From positions 248,001 to 312,000 of the forward strand of contig CP064976.1 of NCBI GenBank assembly GCA_016699445.1: a stretch of 64,000 nt of DNA, in the 5' to 3' direction. Both the position numbers and the translations under genes were made by a program. This document shows, piece by piece, positions 13,786 through 23,965 of the stretch. This DNA is from Deltaproteobacteria bacterium (GTDB taxonomy: Bacteria > UBA10199 > JACPAL01 > GCA-016699445). Position 1 is the first letter of the stretch. The number at the start of each line of letters is the position of its first letter. The notes beneath the pieces were generated by a model. That model was not told where the DNA came from. It saw nothing but the letters and a program-made list of their open reading frames with translations, and ran no database searches.

Positions 13786-16193
13786 AAATCGCGTTCGATT
13801 TCCTGAGCAAAAACTTCTCGAGGTCTCGCCCCATCGGCTGGGCCCACAATGCCTTCTTGCTCCATCCGCTCGATCATGCGCGCTGCACGGTTGTAACCAA
13901 TGCGCAAACGTCTCTGAATCATCGAAATCGAAGCCTGGCGCGTGTCCGTCACGACCTTGATGGCCTGATCGTAAAGTTCATCTTCAAAATCTTCAACGCC
14001 ACCTTCTTTTTTCTCTTCTTCAACAGGTTCTTTCAAAACAGATTCATCCAAAAGCTTAGGGGCACCTTGTTGTTTCCAATGAGTGACGACTCTTTCAATT
14101 TCTACTTCAGAAACAAAAGCTCCATGCACACGCAGCATCGTTGAAGCCCCACCCGACATAAAAAGCATGTCACCAGAACCCAACAAATGTTCAGCACCCA
14201 CCGCATCGATAATCGTGCGGGAATCATGCTTAGAAGACACTTTAAATGAAATACGCGCTGGGAAGTTGGCTTTGATCAAACCTGTAATAACATCCACCGA
14301 AGGACGTTGCGTCGCCAAGATCAAATGAATACCCGCAGCACGTGCCATTTGAGCCAGACGCGTGACAGACGCTTCGACATCTTTGGCCGCTGTCATCATC
14401 AAATCTGCCAACTCATCGATCAAGATCACAATATAAGGAAGGCGTTCTTCTTTGGGCACAATCTTGTTGTAGCCTAAAATATTACGCGTACTCTTGTGAG
14501 ATAAAAGCTCATAACGTCTTTCCATTTCTCCCACAGCCCAACGCAAGGCCATTGAAGCTTTTTTAGGCTGTGTCACCACGGGAAGCAAAAGATGCGGAAT
14601 CCCTTCATACATCGAGAGTTCCAACATCTTAGGATCCACCATGATCAAACGCACTTCATCCGGAGTCGCTTTGTATAAAAGAGAGAGAATAATCGAATTG
14701 ATCTGCACGCTCTTACCAGCGCCTGTGGCACCAGCCACCAGCATGTGAGGCATTTTGGCTAAATCGGAAACATACGGAATACCTTCTGTATCTTTGCCAA
14801 TCGCCAACGTAATTTTGGATTCAGCTTTTTGAAATTTAGGATGGCCGATCACATCTTTAAGCCAGACAGTTTCACGTTCGTTATTGGGAATTTCAATCCC
14901 CACGGCTGCCTTGCCTGGAAGTGGCGATACAATACGTACACTCTTTCCACCCATGGTCAGAGAAAGATCATCTTCTAAATTAACAATCTTATTTACCTTC
15001 ACACCAGGTGCAGGCTCAAACTCATACATGGTAATCACAGGGCCTGGATGAATTTCTGTAATGCGACCTTCCACACCATAATCCAAAAGCTTTTTCTCCA
15101 GAAGTTTGGAGTTCATCTTGAGGGCTTCTTCATCTACTTTGACTGTGGATTGGGATTCCGAATCTAAAAAAGACAGTTGAGGTAATTTATATTCAGCAAA
15201 AAAAGATCCCAACTCCAGTTGATCTTTGGCCGATCGAGCTGTTTGAATTTCTTTAAGATCCACACGAGGCAAGATCTTGGGCTCAGCGCCTGATGTGATA
15301 GAGGCTTCCATATCTTCCAGTCGGCCAAAAGCCACATCCGGAATTTCTTCCAATGGAGGAATGACAAACTGAGATGTGGAAACTTCAGGGGAAGATTCGG
15401 GTATCTTTTCCACTTTTTCTTTTACTGGTTTTGCCGACACTCTTCGAGCCGTTGAAATCTGAGGGGATTTGACAATCGTGGGCTGACGTCGTGATTCTTG
15501 CCATTCAAGATATCCCTTGATGATAGCCGCACGCTTTTCTTGAAGCCATTGTTGGGAACGTGCAGACCACACAGTCAAAAAGGAACCCAGCTTACGACCA
15601 AAATACAAAGCCATCCATTGAACAAAATTTTGAGTTTTCAAATAGAGATCTGAGACAGACAAAGAGGTCGTAGAAATAATCGAAAGCAAAAAAGCGACAG
15701 TCATCAACAAATAACTTCCAGGAATTCCAATCCATCGTTCTCCAGCTCTACCCATCCACCAACCAACTAAACCACCCGCATCCAAAACTCTTTCCCCTCG
15801 TTCGATATCTCCAAAATAAAGATGAGAAAAAACTGAAGTCACCAAAATCAAAACAATACCCGCAGATACTCTTCTAAAAGAACTTGCTGAAGGTTTTTGA
15901 GGTTTTATTTTTGCAAAGAAGGCAAATGCGATTGCAAAAAAAGAAAGTGGAATCAGATACCCACCAAATCCGAAACTTGTCAGAAGAAAATCAGCAAGAT
16001 GAGCCCCGACAACACCACCCAGATTTTGAACATGACGACCATTGGCCAAAGTTGAAAAAGAAGGATCATTTGCCTGATAAGAAATCAGACAAATACTTAA
16101 AAAGGAAGCCAGAGCCAAAAACAATAAGCCATAGACCTCTCGAGTCCGAGCTTTGGATTCAGCCACTGTCTTTTGTTTTGTTTTGGTTGCCAT
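13782..16193 (-). CDS. ftsK: DNA translocase FtsK
   Basis: Pumps chromosomal DNA at the division septum and activates XerCD at dif. 803 residues. Four membrane segments lie in residues about 20-175 ('VYGLLFLALASFLSICLISY', 'GFGGYLIPLSFFAIAFAFFA', 'AGIVLILVTSVFSHLYF', 'YLLMTVAFLLSIIST'). A Ser/Pro/Lys linker spans about 210-350. The motor follows, with 'MITMYEFEPAPGVK'-type alpha domain, Walker A 'GATGAGKS' at 488-495, and Walker B 'YIVILIDELADLMM'. The C-terminal gamma winged helix is 'DTRQASISMIQRRLRIGYNRAARMIERMEQEGIVGP', the KOPS-reading domain. The gene is intact and heads an ftsK-lolA pair by 4-base overlap. Upstream on the same strand is a secreted protease pair with about 90 bases between. 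Confidence 0.97.
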   Translation of the reverse strand: MATKTKQKTVAESKARTREVYGLLFLALASFLSICLISYQANDPSFSTLANGRHVQNLGGVVGAHLADFLLTSFGFGGYLIPLSFFAIAFAFFAKIKPQKPSASSFRRVSAGIVLILVTSVFSHLYFGDIERGERVLDAGGLVGWWMGRAGERWIGIPGSYLLMTVAFLLSIISTTSLSVSDLYLKTQNFVQWMALYFGRKLGSFLTVWSARSQQWLQEKRAAIIKGYLEWQESRRQPTIVKSPQISTARRVSAKPVKEKVEKIPESSPEVSTSQFVIPPLEEIPDVAFGRLEDMEASITSGAEPKILPRVDLKEIQTARSAKDQLELGSFFAEYKLPQLSFLDSESQSTVKVDEEALKMNSKLLEKKLLDYGVEGRITEIHPGPVITMYEFEPAPGVKVNKIVNLEDDLSLTMGGKSVRIVSPLPGKAAVGIEIPNNERETVWLKDVIGHPKFQKAESKITLAIGKDTEGIPYVSDLAKMPHMLVAGATGAGKSVQINSIILSLLYKATPDEVRLIMVDPKMLELSMYEGIPHLLLPVVTQPKKASMALRWAVGEMERRYELLSHKSTRNILGYNKIVPKEERLPYIVILIDELADLMMTAAKDVEASVTRLAQMARAAGIHLILATQRPSVDVITGLIKANFPARISFKVSSKHDSRTIIDAVGAEHLLGSGDMLFMSGGASTMLRVHGAFVSEVEIERVVTHWKQQGAPKLLDESVLKEPVEEEKKEGGVEDFEDELYDQAIKVVTDTRQASISMIQRRLRIGYNRAARMIERMEQEGIVGPADGARPREVFAQEIERDL

Positions 16194-16286
16194 AAAAGTT
16201 TGCTACTTAAGTCTTAGAAATGATGAACGAGCAAGTTTATTTCTCTTATTTTATCCAGAGAAGAAACGGTGACATTTTTGCACTTG

Positions 16287-17573
16287 TTAAAACCTTTCCT
16301 GAATTAAAGAGCATCCACCGCCGCTCGTAGTAGTTAAGGCTGTCACCTGTTTTGTTGTGACGATCATGGGAGAATCTTGGGTACCTGTTGTGATGACTTG
16401 TCCTTCAGAATCGCAGGAAAATACTCCTGTCAGTATTTTTGCCGAAAATCCTGCTTGTGGAGGATCACAAGGTTCAATACTTGAACCTCCTCTAAAGGAA
16501 GGTCGGATCGCCTCAATACTCAATGTATATTGATGCCCAGGGATTAAGCCAAAAAGAGTATAATCTCCAAAATTACCATCACAGGCATTAGATGATCCTG
16601 CATAAAGAGCTCCTGAAACAGCACTTGTTGTCTCCACAATAGGATCTGAAATATCTTGAAGGACAACATTGACCCCTTGGAGCTCCTGAGTCCCATCCAA
16701 ACGAAAAACAGTACCTTCTAATTTACAAAATGAAGAAATAAACGCAGCTGAAGGATAAAGGGAAGACACTGCTACCTTATCATCATAGTGAAGGCTCAGC
16801 TGCTCTTGACCATCTACATACAAGGGAAACATGCTTGGAATACCTTCTTTTTCACTCGTATCATCTGATAAATACTTCACAACCGAAGCCAAATTGACCT
16901 GGGTATGGTCCAAACCTATAAAATGGCCCAACTCATGAATAATGGCCCCTTTATAAGCGTTAATATCGGTTTCAGGGTTCCCTGAATTACGAATACCGTC
17001 GATAAACTTTCCATTCAAAACGGCTTGTCCTTCTGTAATATATAAACGCCCTCCCACACTTTCGATCACACGAGGACCTGCAAACCCTAAAATACTCTGA
17101 CTGGCTCCATTACCTTCCAACATATCGGTCATACTACCATCAGCGTCGAAAAGTATCGGACTCTCACCTGTTTCTGCACTCCCTCTATTAAAGGGGGTGG
17201 TTTGATTAAGAGGACATTGTTTATGAGGAGGACAATAAGTAAAATGACTGTTTACGTTTGTAGTATCGATAGAACCTAGAGGCTCACCTTCCACAAAGGT
17301 AATCGATGTCGTAGAGACCCCGTTAAGCGTCACATTTTGCCAATCTTCAAACAACTCTTTCACAAGAGCCACGGCTTCGGCATTGCTCAAAGTCCCCAAG
17401 GTCGCCTCAGACCCACTCTCAAGATTATAATGAACAATGCCATCTTGCCATAAAACAGCCTGACCTGTGTCGTTCGTATCCACCAAAATGGGGCCTCCAG
17501 CTAAAACGCTCGGAACTCGCAAGAGTAAGCTCAAGGAAAAAAGGAAAATGATGATAGGTTGTTTCAGATTCAT
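16287..17573 (-). CDS. Secreted matrixin-like zinc metalloprotease
   Basis: 428 residues. Signal peptide 'IIIFLFSLSLLLRVPSVLAG'. The metzincin zinc site is explicit: 'GAIIHELGHFIGLDHTQV' (H-E-x-x-H-x-x-G-x-x-H/D-H), followed about 30 residues on by a Met-turn-like 'GIPSMFPLY'. Before it are 'VDTNDTGQAVLWQDGIVHYNLESGS' and 'TYCPPHKQCPLNQ', and after it a region like a carboxypeptidase-regulatory fold ('LEGTVFRLDGTQELQGVNVVLQDI') to about residue 385. The C-terminus 'TSGGGCSLIQERF' has a Gly-rich Cys tail resembling short sorting signals. It overlaps the preceding gene by 4 bases, so both are one operon and probably act together outside the cell. Confidence 0.8.
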   Translation of the reverse strand: MNLKQPIIIFLFSLSLLLRVPSVLAGGPILVDTNDTGQAVLWQDGIVHYNLESGSEATLGTLSNAEAVALVKELFEDWQNVTLNGVSTTSITFVEGEPLGSIDTTNVNSHFTYCPPHKQCPLNQTTPFNRGSAETGESPILFDADGSMTDMLEGNGASQSILGFAGPRVIESVGGRLYITEGQAVLNGKFIDGIRNSGNPETDINAYKGAIIHELGHFIGLDHTQVNLASVVKYLSDDTSEKEGIPSMFPLYVDGQEQLSLHYDDKVAVSSLYPSAAFISSFCKLEGTVFRLDGTQELQGVNVVLQDISDPIVETTSAVSGALYAGSSNACDGNFGDYTLFGLIPGHQYTLSIEAIRPSFRGGSSIEPCDPPQAGFSAKILTGVFSCDSEGQVITTGTQDSPMIVTTKQVTALTTTSGGGCSLIQERF

Positions 17574-18166
17574 AATGAGTGAGGTTGCAATACCAATGAC
17601 TGGATTGTGGTTTCTATTTCCCCAAGATTTGTAGCCCCTTCTACACCCTTGAGACGTTTTACTTCTTTTAAAAATTGATTATTCAGAGGATTCACAACAC
17701 GTTTCTGGCCATGACTATCTACAGAAATATCAAACAATCCCTGACCACCTCCGACAGGAGAGGTGAATCCTAATGAACTTTCCGGATAATAAAACAACAA
17801 ATACTCTTTCCCTAATTCATAGGAATTTGCCGATAAAGACAGACTCTTCATGGGGACAATAATTTTTTCCCCATCACGGATTCTGTCATTGGAATGAAGA
17901 ACAGCTCTAGGATCTTGCATCGATCCGTACTGTTTGATTAAAACTGTCTCACCTTCAGAAACACCCTTCAAACCTTCGAGTACCTGAAAGCGAACATATG
18001 TCGCCGGCATTTGATTTTCATCAAGCTCCGTTGTGATATCCAAACACCTGCCACGAAAAATCTTTTCGGATTGGTCTGTCATTTGGGAAAGATTTAATGG
18101 AACAACCATCGTAGCTTCTGCCATGGAAGCAAAAAACAATAACCCAAAAATCAAAATATACTTCAT
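17570..18166 (-). CDS. Secreted protein paired with the metalloprotease
   Basis: 198 residues with a signal peptide 'YILIFGLLFFASMAEAT'. The rest is a beta-rich fold: 'FRGRCLDITTELDENQMPATYVRFQVLEGLKGVSEGETVLIKQYG', 'YELGKEYLLFYYP', 'SPVGGGQGLFDI'. I do not recognise a named family, but this layout (secreted beta domain with 'V-L-x-G-x-x-G' and 'E-Y-L-L-F') is often found beside matrixin-type proteases. Start codon overlaps nothing upstream; 111 bases separate it from the divergent processing protease gene, so a promoter pair probably lies there. Role unknown, perhaps an inhibitor, chaperone or partner of the protease (inference). Confidence 0.6.
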   Translation of the reverse strand: MKYILIFGLLFFASMAEATMVVPLNLSQMTDQSEKIFRGRCLDITTELDENQMPATYVRFQVLEGLKGVSEGETVLIKQYGSMQDPRAVLHSNDRIRDGEKIIVPMKSLSLSANSYELGKEYLLFYYPESSLGFTSPVGGGQGLFDISVDSHGQKRVVNPLNNQFLKEVKRLKGVEGATNLGEIETTIQSLVLQPHSL

Positions 18167-18277
18167 AGAAACCTTCCTCTATTAAAAAAATATCGGGTTA
18201 TACTAAGGATATTTTTTAAAACAATCACCAAAAAACTTTCACTTGAAAAAGACTTTTGTGACAGACATGGTGCCGCG

Positions 18278-21079
18278 ATGTCACTTTCAAAAACCCCCTT
18301 GCACAAATCTTTTCAGGTCAGTTCACATCATCCTCTAAAGAAATTACTCTTCATTCTCCCTGTGGTCGTTGTCCTCATCTTCTTTTCTTTAAGACTAAAA
18401 AAAGAAATTCCCGTTAGTATCCAATCGATTCCTCCTTCCAAAGATTCCAAAATGATCAGCCGCATCATGCAGATCGTGGAAGAAAATTATGTCGATGCGA
18501 CACTGGTGGATCCAATTGAAATCTTAAAAAAATCCTCCAAAAACCTGGAGCGCGCCATTCCACCTCTTTTAGTTAAAGAAACTGAAAAAAGTTTTGATCT
18601 TTCCTTGGGAGACAAAAAACTGACAATTCCTGTGGATCGAGCCTCGCATATCAGCGACATGGCCATGCCTATTGCCCATATCCTTGGTTTTATTAACCAA
18701 TACTATTCTGGAAAACCTACTGAAGAAGATCGCACCACCATAGCTCTTACTGGAGCGACAGAAACTTTGGACCCTCACACCAACTACATGCCCAAGAAAT
18801 ATTACAACGAATTCAAAATTGGCACCAAAGGCAATTTTGGTGGGCTGGGAATCGTTATTGGTGTCCGCCAAGGTGTTTTAACCGTTATCTCCCCACTTGA
18901 GGACACACCTGCTTTTAAAGCTGGGATCAAAGCGAAAGATCAGATTGTTCAAATCAACGAAGAGTCCACCATTAACATGAATATCTCAGAGGCTGTAGAC
19001 AGACTTCGTGGACCTGTAGGGACTAAAGTCAGTATCGTGGTTAAGCGTGAAGGAGAAGATAATCCTCTCAATCTCACTCTTGTCCGAGCAATGATTCATA
19101 TCCAATCTGTCGCAGGAAAATTGTTAGAAAATCATTATGGACTGATTCGCCTAAAAAACTTCCAACAGGATACTTTCGACGATTTTAACAAAATGTATAA
19201 AAGTTTTCTGAAATCGGAAGCTAAAGACGGACTTCAAGGCCTTGTCTTGGATTTAAGAGGCAATCCCGGTGGACTTCTCGATCAAGCCATCCAAATCAGT
19301 GACTTTTTTCTCCAGGATGGCGTGATTGTGAAAACTGTGGATGGCCATGGAGAAACTTTGGAAACAGAATCTTCCAAACCCGGCGATGCAGGTGAATCGA
19401 TACCACTGGTTGTCATTATCGACGAAGGGAGTGCTTCAGCATCCGAAATTGTCTCAGGAGCTCTCAAATATAATAATCGAGCCATTATTATTGGAAATCG
19501 TTCTTTTGGAAAAGGTTCTGTTCAGACAGTCTATGATTTAAAAGACGGATCTGGACTTAAACTAACCATAGCCCATTATCTCACAGCTCATGATCAAAAA
19601 GTACAATCTATCGGAATCAACCCACACATTGGACTTTTACCAATCGTAGTCGACGCAAAAAAAAATTGATCTCTACGAAGACATTAAGAAAAGAGAAATT
19701 GACCTAATCAATCATAGTGAAGGTGATGACGAAGCACCTCCTCAAGACTTGCCTGCAGCTCCTTATCGCATCTCCCATTTAATCCCGGCCAAAGACACAG
19801 ACAATCCCGATGACGATGAAAATTCTGCTAAGATCAAGTTGGAGGATGATTTTGCTGTGAAACTAGCAAGCCAAGTTTTAACTTTACAAAATCAGCATAA
19901 AAATCGGGAAAAAGTTTTTGAACAAATCCCGGCTCTCCTCTCACAGGTATCACAAACTGAGATGCAAAAAACTCAAGAAGCCATGAAGAAACTGAATGTG
20001 GATTGGGTAGAATCTGTAGAACCTAAACAAGCTAAATCACCACAACTTTCTTCCCATCTGGAAATTTTTGATGAATCTGGCAATCCCATAACCTCTGTAA
20101 AATCGGGCGACAAAGTTTCCCTCAAATTAAGTGTGGAAAACAAAAGCGATCTCACCCTCTATCAATTGATTGCTGTTTCCAAATCAGAAGATCCCCTCTT
20201 TTCAAATCTTGAATTCCCTATTGGAAAACTTTCTCCCCATGCCAAAGCTGAATGGAAAACATCTCTGAAGGTTCCAGACTTTGCAAGACCGCGCAGCATT
20301 CCTATGGAATTGGTATTCCACGAAAAAATGAAAATGTTCCTGAAAATGCTTCTTTTACAATGAATGTCACTGAAAAAGATTATCCTGTTTTCACCTATCA
20401 ATATAGCTTGTTGAAAGACTCTGAAAAAACTTCCATTTTAGAAAGTAATCAACACTATACACTTAAGGTTTTAGCAAAAAATATGGGACTTGGAACAAGC
20501 CAAAAACCCACAATCAATCTCAAAAATGTAGAAGGCTCTGAAAGTGCCAAAGAAGATCAAAAGCCCTTTATTGAAAAGGGTCATTTTGAACTATCCCCCC
20601 TCAAAGCTAACGAATCTCAAGAAGTATTATTACAATTTAGAACACCCAAATTTACGACAACGACAAAATCTATTGAACTGGATCTGATGATTTTTGATAA
20701 CCAAACTGGCCATGAATTCTCTGACCATATTGTCTTGCCAATTAAACAAACCGACAACAAAGATTTACCCAACCCTTTGCCTGAAACATTGCAACAAGCT
20801 CCAACAATTGAAGTAAAACCAGATGCAATACCCTTAATGACCTCAAATGACACCTATACGGTTGAAGGATCTTTAACTGATGATGAGGAAGTAAAACACT
20901 TTTCGATTTTTGTTGGTGATGACAAAGTTTATTATGCAGCCCCTCTCCTCGGCAGTGATCCTAAAAAACTGTCATTTCATGCAAAATTTCCGATGAAAAA
21001 AGGAATCAATTTAATAACCCTTTCAGCACAAGACAATCGGGATCTGGTCTCAAGAACACAATGGATCGTCTGGAAATAA
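18278..21079 (+). pseudogene. Carboxy-terminal processing protease (S41, PDZ) with long C-terminal domain; two frameshifts
   Basis: Periplasmic tail-specific protease. Residues about 24-42 are a membrane anchor. The PDZ domain covers about 185-270 ('GLGIVIGVRQGVLTVISPLEDTPAFKAGIKAKDQIVQIN'). The S41 fold shows 'GLVLDLRGNPGGLLDQAI', 'IDEGSASASEIVSGAL' (catalytic Ser) and 'SFGKGSVQ' with Lys412. Beyond the usual end the frame must be corrected at A9 19657-19665 (one too many) and at A6 near 20333-20338 (one short). This gives about 930 residues, with an added 450-residue part containing 'LEIFDESGNPITSVKSGDKVSLKLSVENKSDLTLYQL' and a second similar beta-sandwich repeat, like CARDB/NEW3 adhesion-type domains. 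The long tail is unusual for this family. The gene is followed 13 bases later by ribF. Confidence 0.8.
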
Positions 21080-21092
21080 AGGCTTCAGGATT

Positions 21093-22004
21093 ATGAAAAG
21101 AGATAAGAGTATTATTATTTTAGCTATGGGAGTTTTTGATGGAGTTCACCAAGGCCATCGGTTCATTCTCAAAAAGGTTTGTGAGAAAGCCAAAAAGTAT
21201 AAAGGCAAATCGATTGTCTATACATTTCACCCACATCCGATCCGTGTATTGGCCCCTCAGGCTTGTCCTGAAAACTACATGATCAATACCATTAAGCAGC
21301 GAACACAACTCCTCAAAAATCTTGGAATTGACAAAATTATTGTAGAAAAATTTACAAAAAATTTTTCAAAACTGACTCCTGAACTATTTATCAAGAAAAT
21401 CATTCTCAATAAAATTAAGCCTTCAGAAATATTTGTGGGTTATAATTTTACTTTTGGTGTAAAAAGATCAGGAACAGCAAAGGATTTACAAAAACTTTGT
21501 AAACCTCATCACATACACGTGAATATCGTCTCCCCCTTTCAAATAAATAAAACGATCACCTCCAGCACAAAAGTCAGACAACTAATTTCTCAGGGAGAGA
21601 TGCCTGTCGCACAAAAGTTTTTAACCAGACCTTACTTTATCGAAGGGACTGTTGTTAAAGGAAAAGGTATTGGTGGAAAAGTTTTGGGCATACCAACAGC
21701 TAATCTCAAATCTGATAATGAGATCCTGCTTCCATGTGGAGTTTACGTCACAAAGACCCAAGTGGGATCTCAAGCTTACCCAAGCGTAACGAACGTAGGC
21801 CATAACCCAACCTTTCAAAAACCTGGGAAAGAACCTATCGTGACTATTGAAACTCATATTCTTAAGTTTAGGCAAAACATTGTCGGCAAAAAAATCCGAC
21901 TTTATTTTTCAAAAAAGCTACGAAATGAAAAAAAGTTTAGTTCACCTCAAGAACTGATCAAACAAATTCATGAAGACATCAAACAAGCTAAAAAATACTC
22001 CTAA
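21093..22004 (+). CDS. ribF: Bifunctional riboflavin kinase / FAD synthetase
   Basis: Makes FMN and FAD from riboflavin. 303 residues, normal length. The adenylyltransferase half has 'GVFDGVHQGHRFILKKV' and 'YTFHPHPIRVL', plus 'EIFVGYNFTFGVKRSGTA', the conserved G-x-D/N-F-x-F-G region. The flavokinase half has 'GTVVKGKGIGGKVLGIPTANL' and 'GVYVTKTQVG..YPSVTNVGHNPTF' with 'TIETHIL'. The start follows the processing protease by 13 bases. Its 3' end overlaps aroE by 35 bases in another frame, which is long but both frames are fully supported by conservation. Confidence 0.95.
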   Translation: MKRDKSIIILAMGVFDGVHQGHRFILKKVCEKAKKYKGKSIVYTFHPHPIRVLAPQACPENYMINTIKQRTQLLKNLGIDKIIVEKFTKNFSKLTPELFIKKIILNKIKPSEIFVGYNFTFGVKRSGTAKDLQKLCKPHHIHVNIVSPFQINKTITSSTKVRQLISQGEMPVAQKFLTRPYFIEGTVVKGKGIGGKVLGIPTANLKSDNEILLPCGVYVTKTQVGSQAYPSVTNVGHNPTFQKPGKEPIVTIETHILKFRQNIVGKKIRLYFSKKLRNEKKFSSPQELIKQIHEDIKQAKKYS

Positions 22005-22842
22005 AATTTCCCTTTTGGGGATTATTGGAGATCCGATTAAACATTCACTTTCTCCCGCCATGCATAATGCAGCTTTGGAGAAGCTCGCCCTTCCATATGC
22101 ATACCTTCCCTTTCAAGTTTCTTCCAAAGAATTGAAAAGTTTTTTTTTAAAAGCAAAAAAATGGAATCTGGTAGGCTTTAATGTCACCATTCCTCACAAA
22201 GAAGCTGTGTTACTTTTTTTGAAAAAGATTTCTCCTGAAGCAAAACTGATGGGTGCTGTAAATACTATCTATCAAAAAAAAGGTGTTTGGTATGGTGATA
22301 ATACCGATGGACGAGGGTATCTCACCTCTCTATCTACGGAAACTAAATTTCATCCACGTGGGAAAAGAATTGTTATTTTAGGCGCTGGTGGAGCAGCACG
22401 TGCTGTTATTTGCAGCTTGGCTCTAAAATCTCCACGAGCAATTATTCTATTAAATCGTACAGAAGAAAAAGCTTCAGCTTTAGCTCAAGAATTTTCAAAT
22501 AAATTCAAAAAGATTCATTTTGAAGCCCTGCCTCTTGAAAAAGAATCCTGCCAAATAGTATTCCCAGACACACACCTTCTGATTAACACAACTTCAATTG
22601 GTCTGAATGGCACTCACTTTGACAAGTTACCGCTCAAACATCTTCCCAAAACTGCGATCGTCTCTGACTTGGTTTATCGCCCCCTAAAAACTAAACTTTT
22701 AAAACAGGCTGAAAAATTAGGCCTCAAAATACATCCAGGAATTGGGATGCTCCTGCATCAAGGAGCGCTGGCCTTTAAACTTTGGACCCATCATCAACCA
22801 CCTCTCAAGATCATGCAAAAGGCATTGCTTGACGCCCTGTAA
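21970..22842 (+). CDS. aroE: Shikimate dehydrogenase
   Basis: Reduces 3-dehydroshikimate in aromatic amino acid synthesis. 290 residues from ATG at 21970; the conserved start 'ISLLGIIGDPIKHSLSPAMHNAAL' begins about residue 13, so a slightly later start is possible. The catalytic lysine lies in 'FNVTIPHKEAVLLFL', the NADP loop in 'VILGAGGAARAVICSL' with 'NRTEEKA', and 'LINTTSIGL' and 'GIGMLLHQGALAFKLW' close the family pattern. It follows ribF by overlap, and precedes a pilin gene. The trp genes in the window use its pathway's product chorismate, but they are not adjacent. Confidence 0.95.
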   Translation: MKTSNKLKNTPKISLLGIIGDPIKHSLSPAMHNAALEKLALPYAYLPFQVSSKELKSFFLKAKKWNLVGFNVTIPHKEAVLLFLKKISPEAKLMGAVNTIYQKKGVWYGDNTDGRGYLTSLSTETKFHPRGKRIVILGAGGAARAVICSLALKSPRAIILLNRTEEKASALAQEFSNKFKKIHFEALPLEKESCQIVFPDTHLLINTTSIGLNGTHFDKLPLKHLPKTAIVSDLVYRPLKTKLLKQAEKLGLKIHPGIGMLLHQGALAFKLWTHHQPPLKIMQKALLDAL

Positions 22843-22863
22843 CGAGACCAATAAAACAAACTC

Positions 22864-23268
22864 ATGTCTAAAAAAAATATTTTTAAAGTAAACGCCGTTG
22901 AAGGATTTGCACTTATTGAAATCATGGTTGTTGTTGCCATACTTTCTGTCGCAGCTGCTATTTTAGTTCCTCGCTTTCTTCGTAATGAGATCAAAAAGAA
23001 ACAGTTAGAGTGTCAACAAAACCTGCAAGCCTTGTTTACTGCAGAAAAAGAATATTTTGAGAAAAATGGGAAATACACTGAAGATATAACAGTTTTAAAC
23101 TGGTCGCCTGTTGGCAAAAATTACGAGTATCAATTTATTCCAATGACACCCCCTTCAGGATATCAATTTAAATGTTATGGAAATATCGATAACGACCCTG
23201 CCACTGATCAGACTATGATCAATGAAACAGGAACTCTGATTCAAATTTCAGATGATTCACAAAAATAA
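22864..23268 (+). CDS. Type IV pilin-like prepilin
   Basis: 134 residues. A prepilin leader of 14 residues ends in Gly14, followed by Phe15 and the hydrophobic helix 'FALIEIMVVVAILSVAAAILVP' with Glu at mature position 5, exactly the class III/IVa pilin pattern. After the helix come 'RFLRNEIKKKQLECQQNLQALFTAEKEYFEKNGKYTEDI' and a small C-terminal part with one Cys pair (C48 and C101 approximately). This resembles minor pilins or pseudopilins such as GspG. No assembly machinery is nearby. It stands alone downstream of aroE. Confidence 0.85.
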   Translation: MSKKNIFKVNAVEGFALIEIMVVVAILSVAAAILVPRFLRNEIKKKQLECQQNLQALFTAEKEYFEKNGKYTEDITVLNWSPVGKNYEYQFIPMTPPSGYQFKCYGNIDNDPATDQTMINETGTLIQISDDSQK

Positions 23269-23297
23269 ATTTTAGTTTTCTAAACCTTTTACAGCAC

Positions 23298-23885
23298 TTA
23301 CAAAGTCTTCAACTTTTGAGCATCTTTTTTACCAGGAGAGGACTCAACACCACTAGCCACATCAACACCTTCTGGACGCACCGCTCGAATAGCAGCTTCT
23401 ATATTTTCCGGAGCTAAGCCACCCGCCAAAATCACTTTTCCATAATTTTTAGCTTCACGTGCCAAATCCCAGTTGGTCACTACCCCTGTACCACCAAAAG
23501 CTTTTTCCACATACGCATCGATTAGAAAATATTCAGGATGATATTTTTTCATCAGATCAAAAGTCTTTTCATCTTTGAGTCGAAACGCTTTCCAATAGGG
23601 TGTAGCAAACTGTTCACAGTAATAAGGCGTTTCATCTCCGTGAAACTGCAAATAATCTAAAGAAAGATACTGACACAAATCTCGAACGAGGCTTTCTTTT
23701 TCATTCACAAAAACCCCCACTTTAAGAACGTTTGGGGGGATATCTTCTATTAATTTAATGGCTTCTTCTGGGTCTAGATAACGAGGACTTTTAGGATAAA
23801 AATTAAATCCAAGCGCATCAGCACCTGCTTCAATAGCAGTCCAAGCATCTTCTTTGTTGGTAATACCACATATTTTGACAAGCAT
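23298..23885 (-). CDS. trpF: Phosphoribosylanthranilate isomerase
   Basis: Isomerises N-(5-phosphoribosyl)anthranilate, the step before TrpC. 195 residues. Signatures: 'VKICGITNKEDAWTAIEAGADALGFNFYPKSPRYL' with the catalytic Cys, 'VGVFVNE', 'LDYLQFHGDE', 'FLIDAYVEKAFGGTGVVTNWDLA' with the catalytic Asp, 'ILAGGLAPENIEAAI' and 'VDVASGVESSPGKKD'. Isolated between a pilin gene and the divergent purU, unlike the usual trpCF neighbourhood. Confidence 0.97.
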   Translation of the reverse strand: MLVKICGITNKEDAWTAIEAGADALGFNFYPKSPRYLDPEEAIKLIEDIPPNVLKVGVFVNEKESLVRDLCQYLSLDYLQFHGDETPYYCEQFATPYWKAFRLKDEKTFDLMKKYHPEYFLIDAYVEKAFGGTGVVTNWDLAREAKNYGKVILAGGLAPENIEAAIRAVRPEGVDVASGVESSPGKKDAQKLKTL

Positions 23886-23965
23886 GTGAATGAAGTAAAA
23901 TCGAAGAAGCTTCTTGTAAACTAAAACCTTTCCTCAAAACGCATTTTTTGTTTAAATAGACGTCT

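Noticed and set aside
17180..17205. CCCTCT...AGGGGG stretch inside the metalloprotease gene, similar to the trpC palindrome
   Set aside because: The stem is imperfect, the G-run tails are missing, and the protein shows no inserted segment.
19657..20338. Programmed frameshifting in the processing protease
   Set aside because: A run of nine A can be slippery, but the second break and the many breaks in other genes point to sequence errors.
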